NCBI GenBank assembly: GCA_964564325.1
Contig: CAZMBD010000040.1
Location: 1 to 18,926, forward strand
From: JAAZMA01 sp964564325
GTDB lineage: Bacteria > Bacillota > Clostridia > Tissierellales > Tepidimicrobiaceae
Length of the DNA stretch: 18,926 nucleotides
Reading direction: 5' to 3'
The translations under genes and the position numbers were made by a program. Under the pieces are notes generated by a model, which saw only the letters and a program-made list of their open reading frames with translations, made no database searches and had not been told where the DNA came from. Position 1 is the first letter of the stretch, and the number at the start of each line of letters is the position of its first letter. Positions 6,743 to 13,624 of the stretch are shown here, piece after piece.

Positions 6743-7801
6743 ATGAAGGAAATTAAAACCCAAATAATAGAAATCAAAAATGAAAATTTAGATAAAAAAT
6801 TAATTTATAAAGGGGCAAAAATCATAAAAAAAGGAGGATTAGTGGCTTTTCCCACAGAAACTGTCTATGGTTTAGGTGCCAATGGATTAAATCCAGATGC
6901 AGTTAGAAAAATATTTAAGGCAAAGGGAAGACCTCAAGATAATCCTCTAATTTTACATGTATATAATAAGTCTCAGGTAATTCCATTGGTAAAATCCATT
7001 TCTAATGAAGTAGAAAAACTAATGGAGAAATTTTGGCCAGGGCCTTTAACTATTTTGTTTAAGAGATCTAATTTAGTACCAGATATTATAACTGGTGGAT
7101 TAGATACTGTGGCTATTAGAATGCCAAATAATCCTATAGCATTAAAACTAATTGAATTAAGTGATGTGCCTTTAGCTGCTCCTAGTGCTAATACTTCAGG
7201 AAAGCCTAGTCCCACATCTGCTACCCATGTAATAGAGGATCTATATGGTAAAATTGATTTAATAATAGATGGGGGAAATACTGGTATAGGTGTAGAATCT
7301 ACTGTATTAGATATGTCAGGAGATACACCTACTATACTTAGACCAGGAGGAATTAGTATAGAAGAATTAAAAGAAATTATCCCAAATGTAGAAGAAGATA
7401 TAGCCATAATTCAGGGACATGAAAATATAGTTCCCAAATCTCCAGGGCAGAAATATAGACATTATGCACCTAGAGCTGAAATGTTGGTATTTAATGGAGA
7501 ACTAGAAAATGTAGTAGAGGCAATAAATGATTATTTAGAAAAATATACTAAAGATGGAAAAATTGTAGGGATTATGGCTACAGATGAAACCATAAATAGA
7601 TATAATAATGAGATAATTATATCTGTAGGCAATAGAAAAAACAAAGATACTATAGCTCATAATTTATTTAGTACTATTAGAACACTAGATAAAAAAGGAG
7701 TAGATATAATATTGGCAGAAGGAGTGGAAACATCTAGTATAGGTAGTGCTATTATGAATAGACTTACAAAGGCAGCATCGGGCAATATTATAAATGTATA
7801 G
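6743..7801 (+). CDS. sua5: L-threonylcarbamoyladenylate synthase (Sua5/YwlC type)
   Basis: This enzyme makes threonylcarbamoyl-AMP from threonine, bicarbonate and ATP, the first step of the t6A modification at position 37 of ANN-decoding tRNAs. The N-terminal YrdC-like domain (about 20-210) contains FPTETVYGLGANG (36-48), KGRPQDNPL (61-69), PSANTSGKPSPT (147-158) and GVESTVLD (183-190). A linker containing KYRHYAP (237-243) leads to the C-terminal Sua5 domain, so this is the long 352-residue form rather than short TsaC. The ATG is preceded by AAGGATGTGA, an extended match to the 16S anti-SD, ending 9 nt upstream. It heads a tight run with ywlE and rpiB. Confidence 0.94.
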   Translation: MKEIKTQIIEIKNENLDKKLIYKGAKIIKKGGLVAFPTETVYGLGANGLNPDAVRKIFKAKGRPQDNPLILHVYNKSQVIPLVKSISNEVEKLMEKFWPGPLTILFKRSNLVPDIITGGLDTVAIRMPNNPIALKLIELSDVPLAAPSANTSGKPSPTSATHVIEDLYGKIDLIIDGGNTGIGVESTVLDMSGDTPTILRPGGISIEELKEIIPNVEEDIAIIQGHENIVPKSPGQKYRHYAPRAEMLVFNGELENVVEAINDYLEKYTKDGKIVGIMATDETINRYNNEIIISVGNRKNKDTIAHNLFSTIRTLDKKGVDIILAEGVETSSIGSAIMNRLTKAASGNIINV

Positions 7802-7811
7802 GAGAGATAAT

Positions 7812-8264
7812 GTGAATATTCTTTTTGTTTGTACAGGAAATACTTGTAGAAGTCCCATGGCTCAGGCAATATTCGAAGAAAAGGCTAAGGAAAATGGATT
7901 AGATATAGTAGCAAAATCTGCAGGAATATATGCATTAGATGGACAAAGTGCATCTGAAAATGCTATTAAATCCTTAGCTTTAGATGGTATAGATATTAGT
8001 AAACATAGAGCGAATATAGTCCATAGGGACTTACTAGAAGAAGCAGATTTAATTCTCACCATGGGAAATTCCCATAAGGAAGTGTTGATTTCTAAGTATG
8101 ATTTTATAAAAAATAAAACTTATACATTAAAGAAATTTGCTTATGGTGTAGATGGAGATGTAGAAGATCCTTTTGGTGGGGATATTTGTATATATAATAA
8201 TACTAAGGAAGAGTTAAACAAGGCCTTAGATGAAGTGGTAAAAAAATTAGTGGAGGGGATATAA
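7812..8264 (+). CDS. ywlE: Low-molecular-weight phosphatase, probably a protein-arginine phosphatase
   Basis: This 150-residue member of the LMW protein-tyrosine-phosphatase family has the P-loop CTGNTCRS with catalytic C7 and R13. The general acid D119 is in the EDPFGG motif. The residue at position 11 is Thr. In the family, YwlE-type protein-arginine phosphatases have Thr there, while tyrosine phosphatases have a bulky Ile or Val, so arginine phosphatase activity is the better guess. I chose GTG at 7812, because GGAGAG (7801-7806) stands 5 nt before it. The in-frame ATG at 7794 has no ribosome binding site and would lie inside sua5. Its place between sua5 and rpiB matches the ywlC-ywlE-ywlF order of Bacillus. 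Confidence 0.9.
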   Translation: MNILFVCTGNTCRSPMAQAIFEEKAKENGLDIVAKSAGIYALDGQSASENAIKSLALDGIDISKHRANIVHRDLLEEADLILTMGNSHKEVLISKYDFIKNKTYTLKKFAYGVDGDVEDPFGGDICIYNNTKEELNKALDEVVKKLVEGI

Positions 8265-8702
8265 TTGAAAATAGGCATAGCTAGTGATCATGGAGGTTTT
8301 GAATTAAAAGAACATATTAAGGAGTACTTAGAAAAAGAAGGTATAGAATATAAAGACTATGGAACTAATTCTTTAGATTCAGTAGATTATCCAGATTATG
8401 GCTTAAAACTATCTAAAGGAGTAATAGATGGAGAAGTAGATAAGGGTATTGCCATATGTGGAACTGGAATTGGAATTTCTATGTCTTGCAATAAAGTGAA
8501 AGGTATTAGATGTGCTCTTTGTAGCGACACCTATTCTACTAGAATGAGTGTGCAACACAATAATGCTAATATAATGGCACTAGGTGGCAGAGTTATTGGT
8601 AAGGATTTAGCTATTGAATTAGTATCTACTTGGTTAAATTCAGAATTTGAAGGTGGAAGACATAAAAGAAGAATAGATAAAATCGCTGACATTGAAGCAT
8701 AG
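8265..8702 (+). CDS. rpiB: Ribose-5-phosphate isomerase B
   Basis: RpiB interconverts ribose 5-phosphate and ribulose 5-phosphate in the non-oxidative pentose phosphate pathway. The 145-residue protein carries the family signatures: SDHGGFELK at 7-15, the catalytic cysteine C65 in CGTGIG, H98 in VQHNNANIMALGGR, and a basic C-terminal GRHKRRID. The start is TTG at 8265, directly after the ywlE stop and 7 nt after GGAGGGG, with no alternative start nearby. It is clearly cotranscribed with ywlE. It provides ribose phosphate for PRPP, which the next gene product consumes. A sugar-phosphate isomerase of the related LacA/B group is less likely given the neighbours. Confidence 0.94.
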   Translation: MKIGIASDHGGFELKEHIKEYLEKEGIEYKDYGTNSLDSVDYPDYGLKLSKGVIDGEVDKGIAICGTGIGISMSCNKVKGIRCALCSDTYSTRMSVQHNNANIMALGGRVIGKDLAIELVSTWLNSEFEGGRHKRRIDKIADIEA

Positions 8703-8755
8703 TTATGATATAATCACACAGGGAGTTTTAAGCTAAATAAGAAAGGAGTTTTTAT

Positions 8756-9385
8756 ATGGGAAAAGTTGTAGTTTTAGATCATCCACTTATTAAACACAAG
8801 CTTACTTTTATCAGAGATAAAAATACTGGTTCTAAGGAATTTAAAGAATTAGTAAGAGAAGTATCTATGTTAATGGCTTATGAAGTTACAAGGGATTTAT
8901 CCCTAGAGGAAATAGAAATAGAAACCCCATTGACAAAAACTAAATCTCAAGTTATATCTGGGAAAAAATTAGGATTGGTACCTATATTAAGGGCAGGACT
9001 TGGGATGGTAGATGGTATGCTATCTCTATTACCAGCTGCTAAGGTTGGGCATATTGGACTTTATAGAGATCCTGAAACTTTAAAACCTGTAGAGTATTAT
9101 TGTAAGCTACCACAGGATATAGAAGAGAGGGATTTAATAGTATTAGATCCTATGTTGGCAACAGGTGGTTCAGCCACTGCTGCAATAAATTTTTTAAAGG
9201 AAAAAGGTGCTGTGTCTATAAAATTAGTATGCCTAATTGCAGCTCCAGAAGGAATAGAAGCAGTACAAAGTGCTCATCCAGATGTAGATATATACTTAGC
9301 TAGTATTGATGAAAAATTAAATGAACACGCATATATAGTTCCAGGATTAGGAGATGCAGGAGATAGATTATTTGGAACAAAGTAA
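8756..9385 (+). CDS. upp: Uracil phosphoribosyltransferase
   Basis: Upp salvages uracil by joining it to PRPP to form UMP. The 209-residue length matches the family exactly. The PRPP-binding loop is DPMLATGGSA at 131-140, the flexible region is PILRAGLGMVDG at 76-87, and the uracil-binding C-terminal motif is YIVPGLGDAGDR at 193-204. The ATG follows AAGAAAGGAGTTTTTAT. It stands 53 bp after rpiB; a TATAAT at 8709-8714 lies in the gap but lacks a convincing -35, so cotranscription with rpiB seems likely. The position ahead of the ATP synthase genes is conserved in Bacillota, although here wecA, wecB and a catabolic module come between. Confidence 0.96.
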   Translation: MGKVVVLDHPLIKHKLTFIRDKNTGSKEFKELVREVSMLMAYEVTRDLSLEEIEIETPLTKTKSQVISGKKLGLVPILRAGLGMVDGMLSLLPAAKVGHIGLYRDPETLKPVEYYCKLPQDIEERDLIVLDPMLATGGSATAAINFLKEKGAVSIKLVCLIAAPEGIEAVQSAHPDVDIYLASIDEKLNEHAYIVPGLGDAGDRLFGTK

Positions 9386-9403
9386 ATACTAACAAATAAA
9401 AGG

Positions 9404-9564
9404 TCTTGCATACCCATTGAATAAATATATGAAAGGACAGGTACTTTTGTTTCATTTCCAAACAAAAGTACCTGTCCCTAACGTTTGATTAGGGCGGCCC
9501 GAGGGTCGCCCAATTTTAAATTATCAAACAAAATGCAAACAAAAGGGACAGTCCCTTTTGTTTG
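9404..9564. repeat. Composite REP-like element with three nested hairpins
   Basis: Most of the upp-wecA intergenic region is inverted repeats. First comes the TTGCATACCCATTGAATA word (9406-9423), shared with 2968-2985. Next, GGACAGGTACTTTTGTTT (9435-9452) and its exact complement at 9460-9477 form an 18-bp perfect stem with a 7-nt loop. A GC-rich hairpin follows, GGGCGGCCC to GGGTCGCCC (9492-9511). It is enclosed by GTTTGAT (9483-9489) and ATCAAAC (9523-9529). Last, CAAACAAAAGGGAC (9536-9549) is mirrored by GTCCCTTTTGTTTG (9551-9564). No open reading frame of note overlaps it, and no U-tract marks a standard terminator. Confidence 0.8.
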
Positions 9565-9580
9565 ACAATGAAATTGTGAA

Positions 9581-9609
9581 TTGACTTATTTCTCATTCTA
9601 ATATAAAAT
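9581..9609 (+). promoter_or_regulatory. Predicted sigma-A promoter of wecA-wecB
   Basis: TTGACT at 9581-9586 and TAAAAT at 9604-9609 are separated by exactly 17 nt. They lie immediately after the composite repeat element and 34 bp before the wecA start. Confidence 0.6.
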
Positions 9610-9642
9610 TTTATAAGGACTAATTATAAGGAGCGAAAGCAT

Positions 9643-10686
9643 ATGGGAAATATTTTAATACCATTTATTATATCTGTGTTTATATCATTATTTATGACAC
9701 CGATAGTAAAAAAACTAGCGATTAAAGTAGGAGCAGTAGATATTCCTAAAGATGATAGGAGAGTTCATAAGAAACCTATGCCTCTCATGGGAGGATTAGC
9801 TATATACATTTCTATTATTATCACATCTTTAATTTTTCTTCCAGTAGATAAGACTTTAATATCTATTATCATAGGAGGAACTATTATCGTTATCTCTGGT
9901 ATAATTGATGATATAAAAGAATTAAGCCCTAGAATGAAACTTATATTTCAAATAGCAGCAGCTATAGTTTTAATTTTAGGAGATATTAAAATAGATGCAA
10001 TTACTAATCCTTTTACTAAAACTAGTAAATTAATAGATTTAGGAGTCTTTTCTATACCAATAACTATATTTTGGATAGTAGGAATTACAAATACTTTAAA
10101 TTTAATAGATGGATTAGATGGCTTGGCAGCTGGTGTTGCAATGATTTCATCACTATCTTTTTTAGCTGTTGCAAATAAATTTCACTACATACCTGTAATG
10201 ATTATGTCTTCTATTATAGCAGGTAGTTGTTTAGGATTTCTTCCATATAATTTTAATCCTGCAAAGATATTTATGGGAGATACTGGTGCATTATTCTTAG
10301 GATTTATTTTGGCAGCACTATCTATAGAAGGGGTAATGAAATCTGTTGCTACTATAGCAGTTGTGGTTCCAATTATTATTCTTGGAGTTCCAATATTTGA
10401 TACTACATTTGCTATTTTTAGAAGACTATTAAATGGTAAATCTATAGCAGAAGCAGATAAGGGACATCTTCATCATAGATTATTACGAATGGGTTATTCT
10501 CAGAAAAAAACTGTATTAATTTTATATTCTATATCAGCAGTATTTGGGATATGTGCTACATTAATAGCTAAGACTAATAGCAAAAGAGGAGTAATAATAG
10601 CCATAGTATTATTTATAATTACTATATTATTAGCAGGTAAGATGGGGCTAATTAGTGCAAAGGAGGATGATCATGAACAAAATTAA
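9643..10686 (+). CDS. wecA: Undecaprenyl-phosphate GlcNAc-1-phosphate transferase (WecA/TagO, MraY superfamily)
   Basis: This integral membrane enzyme would transfer GlcNAc-1-phosphate (or a similar sugar phosphate) from its UDP form to undecaprenyl phosphate, the first step of teichoic acid or other surface glycopolymer assembly. The 347-residue protein has about ten to eleven hydrophobic segments. The family motifs are KDDRRVHKKPMPLMGG (36-51), IIDD with the metal-binding aspartates at 89-90, NLIDGLDGLAAG (153-164), MGDTG (211-215) and DKGHLHHRL (272-280). The HLHHR form marks the WecA/TagO group rather than MraY. The ATG follows AAGGAG at 9 nt. The 3' end overlaps wecB, which supplies UDP-ManNAc, supporting a shared wall-polymer pathway. 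Confidence 0.92.
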   Translation: MGNILIPFIISVFISLFMTPIVKKLAIKVGAVDIPKDDRRVHKKPMPLMGGLAIYISIIITSLIFLPVDKTLISIIIGGTIIVISGIIDDIKELSPRMKLIFQIAAAIVLILGDIKIDAITNPFTKTSKLIDLGVFSIPITIFWIVGITNTLNLIDGLDGLAAGVAMISSLSFLAVANKFHYIPVMIMSSIIAGSCLGFLPYNFNPAKIFMGDTGALFLGFILAALSIEGVMKSVATIAVVVPIIILGVPIFDTTFAIFRRLLNGKSIAEADKGHLHHRLLRMGYSQKKTVLILYSISAVFGICATLIAKTNSKRGVIIAIVLFIITILLAGKMGLISAKEDDHEQN

Positions 10687-11788
10687 AGTTATGACAGTAT
10701 TTGGGACAAGACCTGAAGGAATTAAAATGGCACCTATAATTAAGGCTATGGAAAAGGAAGAAAAGATAGAAAATATAGTATGTATTACTGCACAACATAG
10801 AGAAATGCTGGACCAAGTATTGGATTTATTTAATATAAAAGCAGATTATGATTTAAATATATTTAAACCAGGGCAAAGTTTAACAGAAATCACCACGAAT
10901 GCTTTAAAGGGGCTAGAAACTGTACTTCAAGAAGTAAAACCGGATGTACTTTTAGTACAAGGTGATACTACTACTGTATTTGCAGGGGCACTAGCTGCTT
11001 TTTATCAAAAAGTAAAAATCGGACATGTGGAAGCAGGACTTAGATCTGGAAATCTATATTCTCCCTATCCTGAAGAAGCCAATAGGAAATTAACTGGAAT
11101 AATGACAGATTTTCATTTTGCGCCAACAGAGGAAAGTAGAGAAAATTTATTAAAAGAAGGCTATCCTGATGAAAAAATTTTTATTACGGGAAATACTGTA
11201 ATAGATGCATTAAAATATGTTACTAATGAAGATTATAAATTTAATAATGAATTATTAAATAATTTAGATTATGAAAATAGGAAAATAATATTAGTGGAAT
11301 GTCATAGAAGGGAAAATATAGGAGAGCCTATGAAAAATATATTTAAGGCTCTTAGAGATATTGTAGATGCTCATGAAGATGTAGAAATAGTTTTCCCAAT
11401 GCATTTAAATCCAAAGGTAAGAGAGACTGCCAATGAGATTTTAAAAGATAATAGTAGAATACATTTACTTGAACCTTTAGACTATGAGGCTATGGCAAAT
11501 TTAATGTCAAAGGTATATTTAGTAGTTACAGATTCAGGTGGATTTCAAGAAGAAGCCCCTACTTTTGGTAAACCAGTTCTGGTAGTAAGAGAAGAAACAG
11601 AAAGACCAGAGGGAATTGAAGCAGGAACAGCTAAGTTAGTAGGTACTAATTATGAAAATGTCTTTAAAGAAGTAGATATATTATTATCTAATAGTGAAGA
11701 ATATAAAAAAATGGCCAATGCAGTAAATCCTTATGGAGATGGAAAGGCTGCGGAAAGAATAGTTGATGTAATAATAAATAGTTTATAG
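10673..11788 (+). CDS. wecB: UDP-N-acetylglucosamine 2-epimerase (non-hydrolysing)
   Basis: The enzyme interconverts UDP-GlcNAc and UDP-ManNAc; the latter is used for teichoic acid linkage units and capsule-type polymers. The protein is 371 residues long. Motifs include VFGTRPEGIKMAPI (9-22), QGDTTTVFAG (96-105), GHVEAGLRSG (117-126), HRREN (211-215), TDSGGFQEEAP (286-296) and REETERPEG (306-314), all typical of the GT-B-fold epimerase. I chose ATG at 10673 because AAAGGAGG ends 6 nt before it. The in-frame ATG at 10655 has no ribosome binding site and lies deeper inside wecA. The 14-nt overlap with wecA points to coupled translation. Confidence 0.95.
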   Translation: MNKIKVMTVFGTRPEGIKMAPIIKAMEKEEKIENIVCITAQHREMLDQVLDLFNIKADYDLNIFKPGQSLTEITTNALKGLETVLQEVKPDVLLVQGDTTTVFAGALAAFYQKVKIGHVEAGLRSGNLYSPYPEEANRKLTGIMTDFHFAPTEESRENLLKEGYPDEKIFITGNTVIDALKYVTNEDYKFNNELLNNLDYENRKIILVECHRRENIGEPMKNIFKALRDIVDAHEDVEIVFPMHLNPKVRETANEILKDNSRIHLLEPLDYEAMANLMSKVYLVVTDSGGFQEEAPTFGKPVLVVREETERPEGIEAGTAKLVGTNYENVFKEVDILLSNSEEYKKMANAVNPYGDGKAAERIVDVIINSL

Positions 11789-11838
11789 GCTATTGATTAT
11801 TACAAATTGTGAATATGGGGCGGAGCCTTTGTTAAAAA

Positions 11839-11868
11839 ATAAGACAAGGAACCGTCCCCCTGTCTTAT
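11839..11868. repeat. REP-like palindromic element, inverted copy of that at 4991
   Basis: ATAAGACA (11839-11846) and TGTCTTAT (11861-11868) are the same perfect arms as at 4991-5021. Read on the minus strand, the inner segment is GGGGGACGGTTCCTT, differing from the first copy by one substitution and one base of length. The change turns a G-U pair into a G-C pair in the predicted stem. It lies between wecB and the sigma54 activator gene, whose ribosome binding site begins about 6 nt downstream. Confidence 0.8.
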
Positions 11869-11890
11869 GGGGAAGGGGAGGATTGTTTCT

Positions 11891-13291
11891 ATGAAGGATA
11901 TTATAAAAGACTCCGAGAGACAGCTTAAAGAATTAAAAAATTCATTAGATATGATTGAATATATATTAGAATATGCCTATGAAGGATTTGTGCTGGTGGA
12001 TAAAGATGGGAAAATTGTCAAAATGAATTATGAAAAACTAATGGGTCTAAAAGAAGAAGAAAATTTAGGGAAACCAGTACAAGATGTAATAGAGAATACT
12101 AGAATGCATATAGTAGTAAAAACAGGGAAAAAGGAATTAAGGCATGTTCAAAGAATTCAAGGTTATGATATGATAACCAATAGAATTCCCATTATTAAAA
12201 ATGGAGAAATAATAGGAGCAGTAGGTACAGTTTTATTCAAAGATGCAAGTGAGGTAAAAGAATTAGCTAGGGAATTAATTCAATTAGAAAACAAAATTAA
12301 TGAATATAAAGGAGAAATTGAAAGACTTCAAGACAATAGGTATTCTTTTGATAGTATTAAAACTCAAGATCCTAAGATGGAATATTTAAAAAAATTAGGG
12401 AGAAAGGCAGCAGAGTCTAATTCTACGGTACTAATCTTAGGAGAATCTGGTACAGGAAAAGAAATGTTTGCTCAAGCTATTCATAGAGCTAGTTATAGAA
12501 AATCAAAGGCTTTTGTTCCTATAAATTGTGCCGCCATACCTAAAGAATTATTAGAATCAGAATTATTTGGCTATGAAGGGGGAGCTTTTACAGGTGCAAG
12601 AAAGGAAGGCAAACCTGGAAAATTTGAGTTAGCCAATGGAGGAACTATTTTTTTAGATGAAATAGGGAATATGCCGTTAGAAATGCAGGCAAAGTTATTA
12701 AGAGTATTAGAAGAAAGAAAATTTGAAAGAGTAGGTGGAAACAATAAAATTCAATTAGATGCAAGAATTATTGCGGCAACTAATGAGAATATAGAAGAAG
12801 CTGTAAAAAAGCGACAATTTAGAGAGGACCTCTACTATAGATTAAATGTAATAACTTTAGACATACCTCCTTTAAGAGAAAGGATAGATGATATTTCTAT
12901 ACTATGTGAAGACCTTTTAGATTATTTGGCAAAAGAATTAGATTGTCAAAGAAAAGCTATAGATAATAAAACTTTAAAAATACTTAAAGATTATCATTGG
13001 CCAGGTAATGTAAGAGAACTTAGAAATGTATTAGAAAGAGGGATGAATTTTTCCCATGGGAATATTATATTGCCTAAACATTTGCCAGAAAGAGTTTTAA
13101 CAAATCTTAAATCTAGTGTTGATTATGATGAAATATATCCATTAGATGAAATAGTAGCTCAAGCAGAAAAAGAAGCCATAATAAATGCTCTAAATCAAAC
13201 TAAAGGAAATAAAACTAAGGCGGCTAAAAAATTAGGAATTCATCGTACTGCCTTATATAAAAAAATAGAAAAATATGATTTGAAATTATAA
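11891..13291 (+). CDS. PAS-domain sigma54-dependent transcriptional activator
   Basis: A 466-residue bacterial enhancer-binding protein. Residues 20-120 form a PAS domain for signal sensing, followed by a coiled-coil linker (about 120-150). The AAA+ domain has Walker A GESGTGKE (184-191), the sigma54-contacting GAFTGA loop (231-236), Walker B IFLDEIG (253-259) and the arginine-finger region FREDLYYRLNV (310-320). A C-terminal Fis-type helix-turn-helix (about 431-463, GNKTKAAKKLGIHRTALYKK) binds DNA. I chose ATG at 11891, 8 nt after GGGGAGGA; the in-frame ATG at 11867 lies in a repeat arm. No receiver domain is present, so activation is probably through the PAS ligand. The downstream thiolase gene has a -24/-12 promoter, so it is the likely target. 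Confidence 0.94.
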   Translation: MKDIIKDSERQLKELKNSLDMIEYILEYAYEGFVLVDKDGKIVKMNYEKLMGLKEEENLGKPVQDVIENTRMHIVVKTGKKELRHVQRIQGYDMITNRIPIIKNGEIIGAVGTVLFKDASEVKELARELIQLENKINEYKGEIERLQDNRYSFDSIKTQDPKMEYLKKLGRKAAESNSTVLILGESGTGKEMFAQAIHRASYRKSKAFVPINCAAIPKELLESELFGYEGGAFTGARKEGKPGKFELANGGTIFLDEIGNMPLEMQAKLLRVLEERKFERVGGNNKIQLDARIIAATNENIEEAVKKRQFREDLYYRLNVITLDIPPLRERIDDISILCEDLLDYLAKELDCQRKAIDNKTLKILKDYHWPGNVRELRNVLERGMNFSHGNIILPKHLPERVLTNLKSSVDYDEIYPLDEIVAQAEKEAIINALNQTKGNKTKAAKKLGIHRTALYKKIEKYDLKL

Positions 13292-13320
13292 CTGTAGCTA
13301 AAGCACTACAGTTATTTTAT
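13290..13320 (+). terminator. Rho-independent terminator after the sigma54 activator gene
   Basis: AACTGTAG (13290-13297) pairs with CTACAGTT (13306-13313), with extra inner pairs possible. TTATTTTAT follows. The stem overlaps the last two bases of the stop codon. Confidence 0.75.
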
Positions 13321-13322
13321 TT

Positions 13323-13352
13323 ATGTAGCTTTTTGGCTACATGTTTTTTATT
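13323..13352 (+). terminator. Second tandem terminator-like hairpin
   Basis: ATGTAGC (13323-13329) pairs with GCTACAT (13336-13342) and is followed by GTTTTTTATTTATT. It stands 9 nt after the first terminator and shares its TGTAGC core. It is probably a back-up terminator separating the regulator gene from the thiolase promoter. Confidence 0.6.
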
Positions 13353-13380
13353 TATTAAACTATATTAAAACTATATCAAT

Positions 13381-13429
13381 TAGCCATTTATATACAATAT
13401 TTAAAGAAATTAATGTATATAAATGGCTA
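13381..13429. promoter_or_regulatory. Perfect 16-bp inverted repeat, candidate enhancer site for the sigma54 activator
   Basis: TAGCCATTTATATACA (13381-13396) is exactly complementary to TGTATATAAATGGCTA (13414-13429), with a 17-nt AT-rich spacer. It lies about 98 bp upstream of the -24 element at 13527, the distance usual for upstream activating sequences of enhancer-binding proteins with Fis-type domains. A smaller pair, CACTTTT (13430-13436) and AAAAGTG (13449-13455), follows directly. No regular U-tract marks it as a terminator. That the neighbouring activator binds it is inference. Confidence 0.55.
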
Positions 13430-13526
13430 CACTTTTGTGTTTTTATATAAAAGTGAAAAATATATTAAGACTGCTATAGGTGGCTAGACAGCTAATTTAA
13501 AAGGGCAATAATCATATTTTTAAAAC

Positions 13527-13543
13527 TTGGCATTATTTTTGCA
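13527..13543 (+). promoter_or_regulatory. Sigma54 (-24/-12) promoter of the thiolase gene
   Basis: TTGGCATTATTTTTGCA has the invariant GG (13529-13530) and GC (13541-13542) separated by exactly 10 nt, matching the TGGCA-N6-TTGCA consensus. Transcription would start near 13554, giving a leader of about 70 nt. A sigma54 activator gene lies directly upstream. A weaker sigma-A-like TTGACA at 13567-13572 has only a poor -10 partner (TCAAAT). Confidence 0.85.
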
Positions 13544-13624
13544 AATAATTATATGTAGACAATAATTTGACAAAATGTCCACCACTTTATCAAATAAAAA
13601 ATATAAAAATGGAGGGATCGTTTT

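Noticed and set aside
6973..7407. 144-codon open frame on the minus strand inside sua5
   Set aside because: It is opposite a confident gene, shows no recognisable family, and is explained by the codon use of the real gene.
7794..7811. ATG at 7794 as the start of ywlE
   Set aside because: No ribosome binding site, and it overlaps sua5. GTG at 7812 has GGAGAG 5 nt upstream and gives the normal family N-terminus.
10655..10672. ATG at 10655 as the start of wecB
   Set aside because: The six extra residues are not family sequence, and AAAGGAGG is placed correctly for the ATG at 10673.
11867..11890. ATG at 11867 as the start of the sigma54 activator
   Set aside because: It lies in the arm of a repeat element, and the true ribosome binding site GGGGAGGA is downstream of it.
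13290..13455. Series of hairpins as a riboswitch or T-box leader for the thiolase gene
   Set aside because: They lie upstream of the sigma54 promoter and so would not be in the thiolase transcript; no T-box or specifier features are seen.
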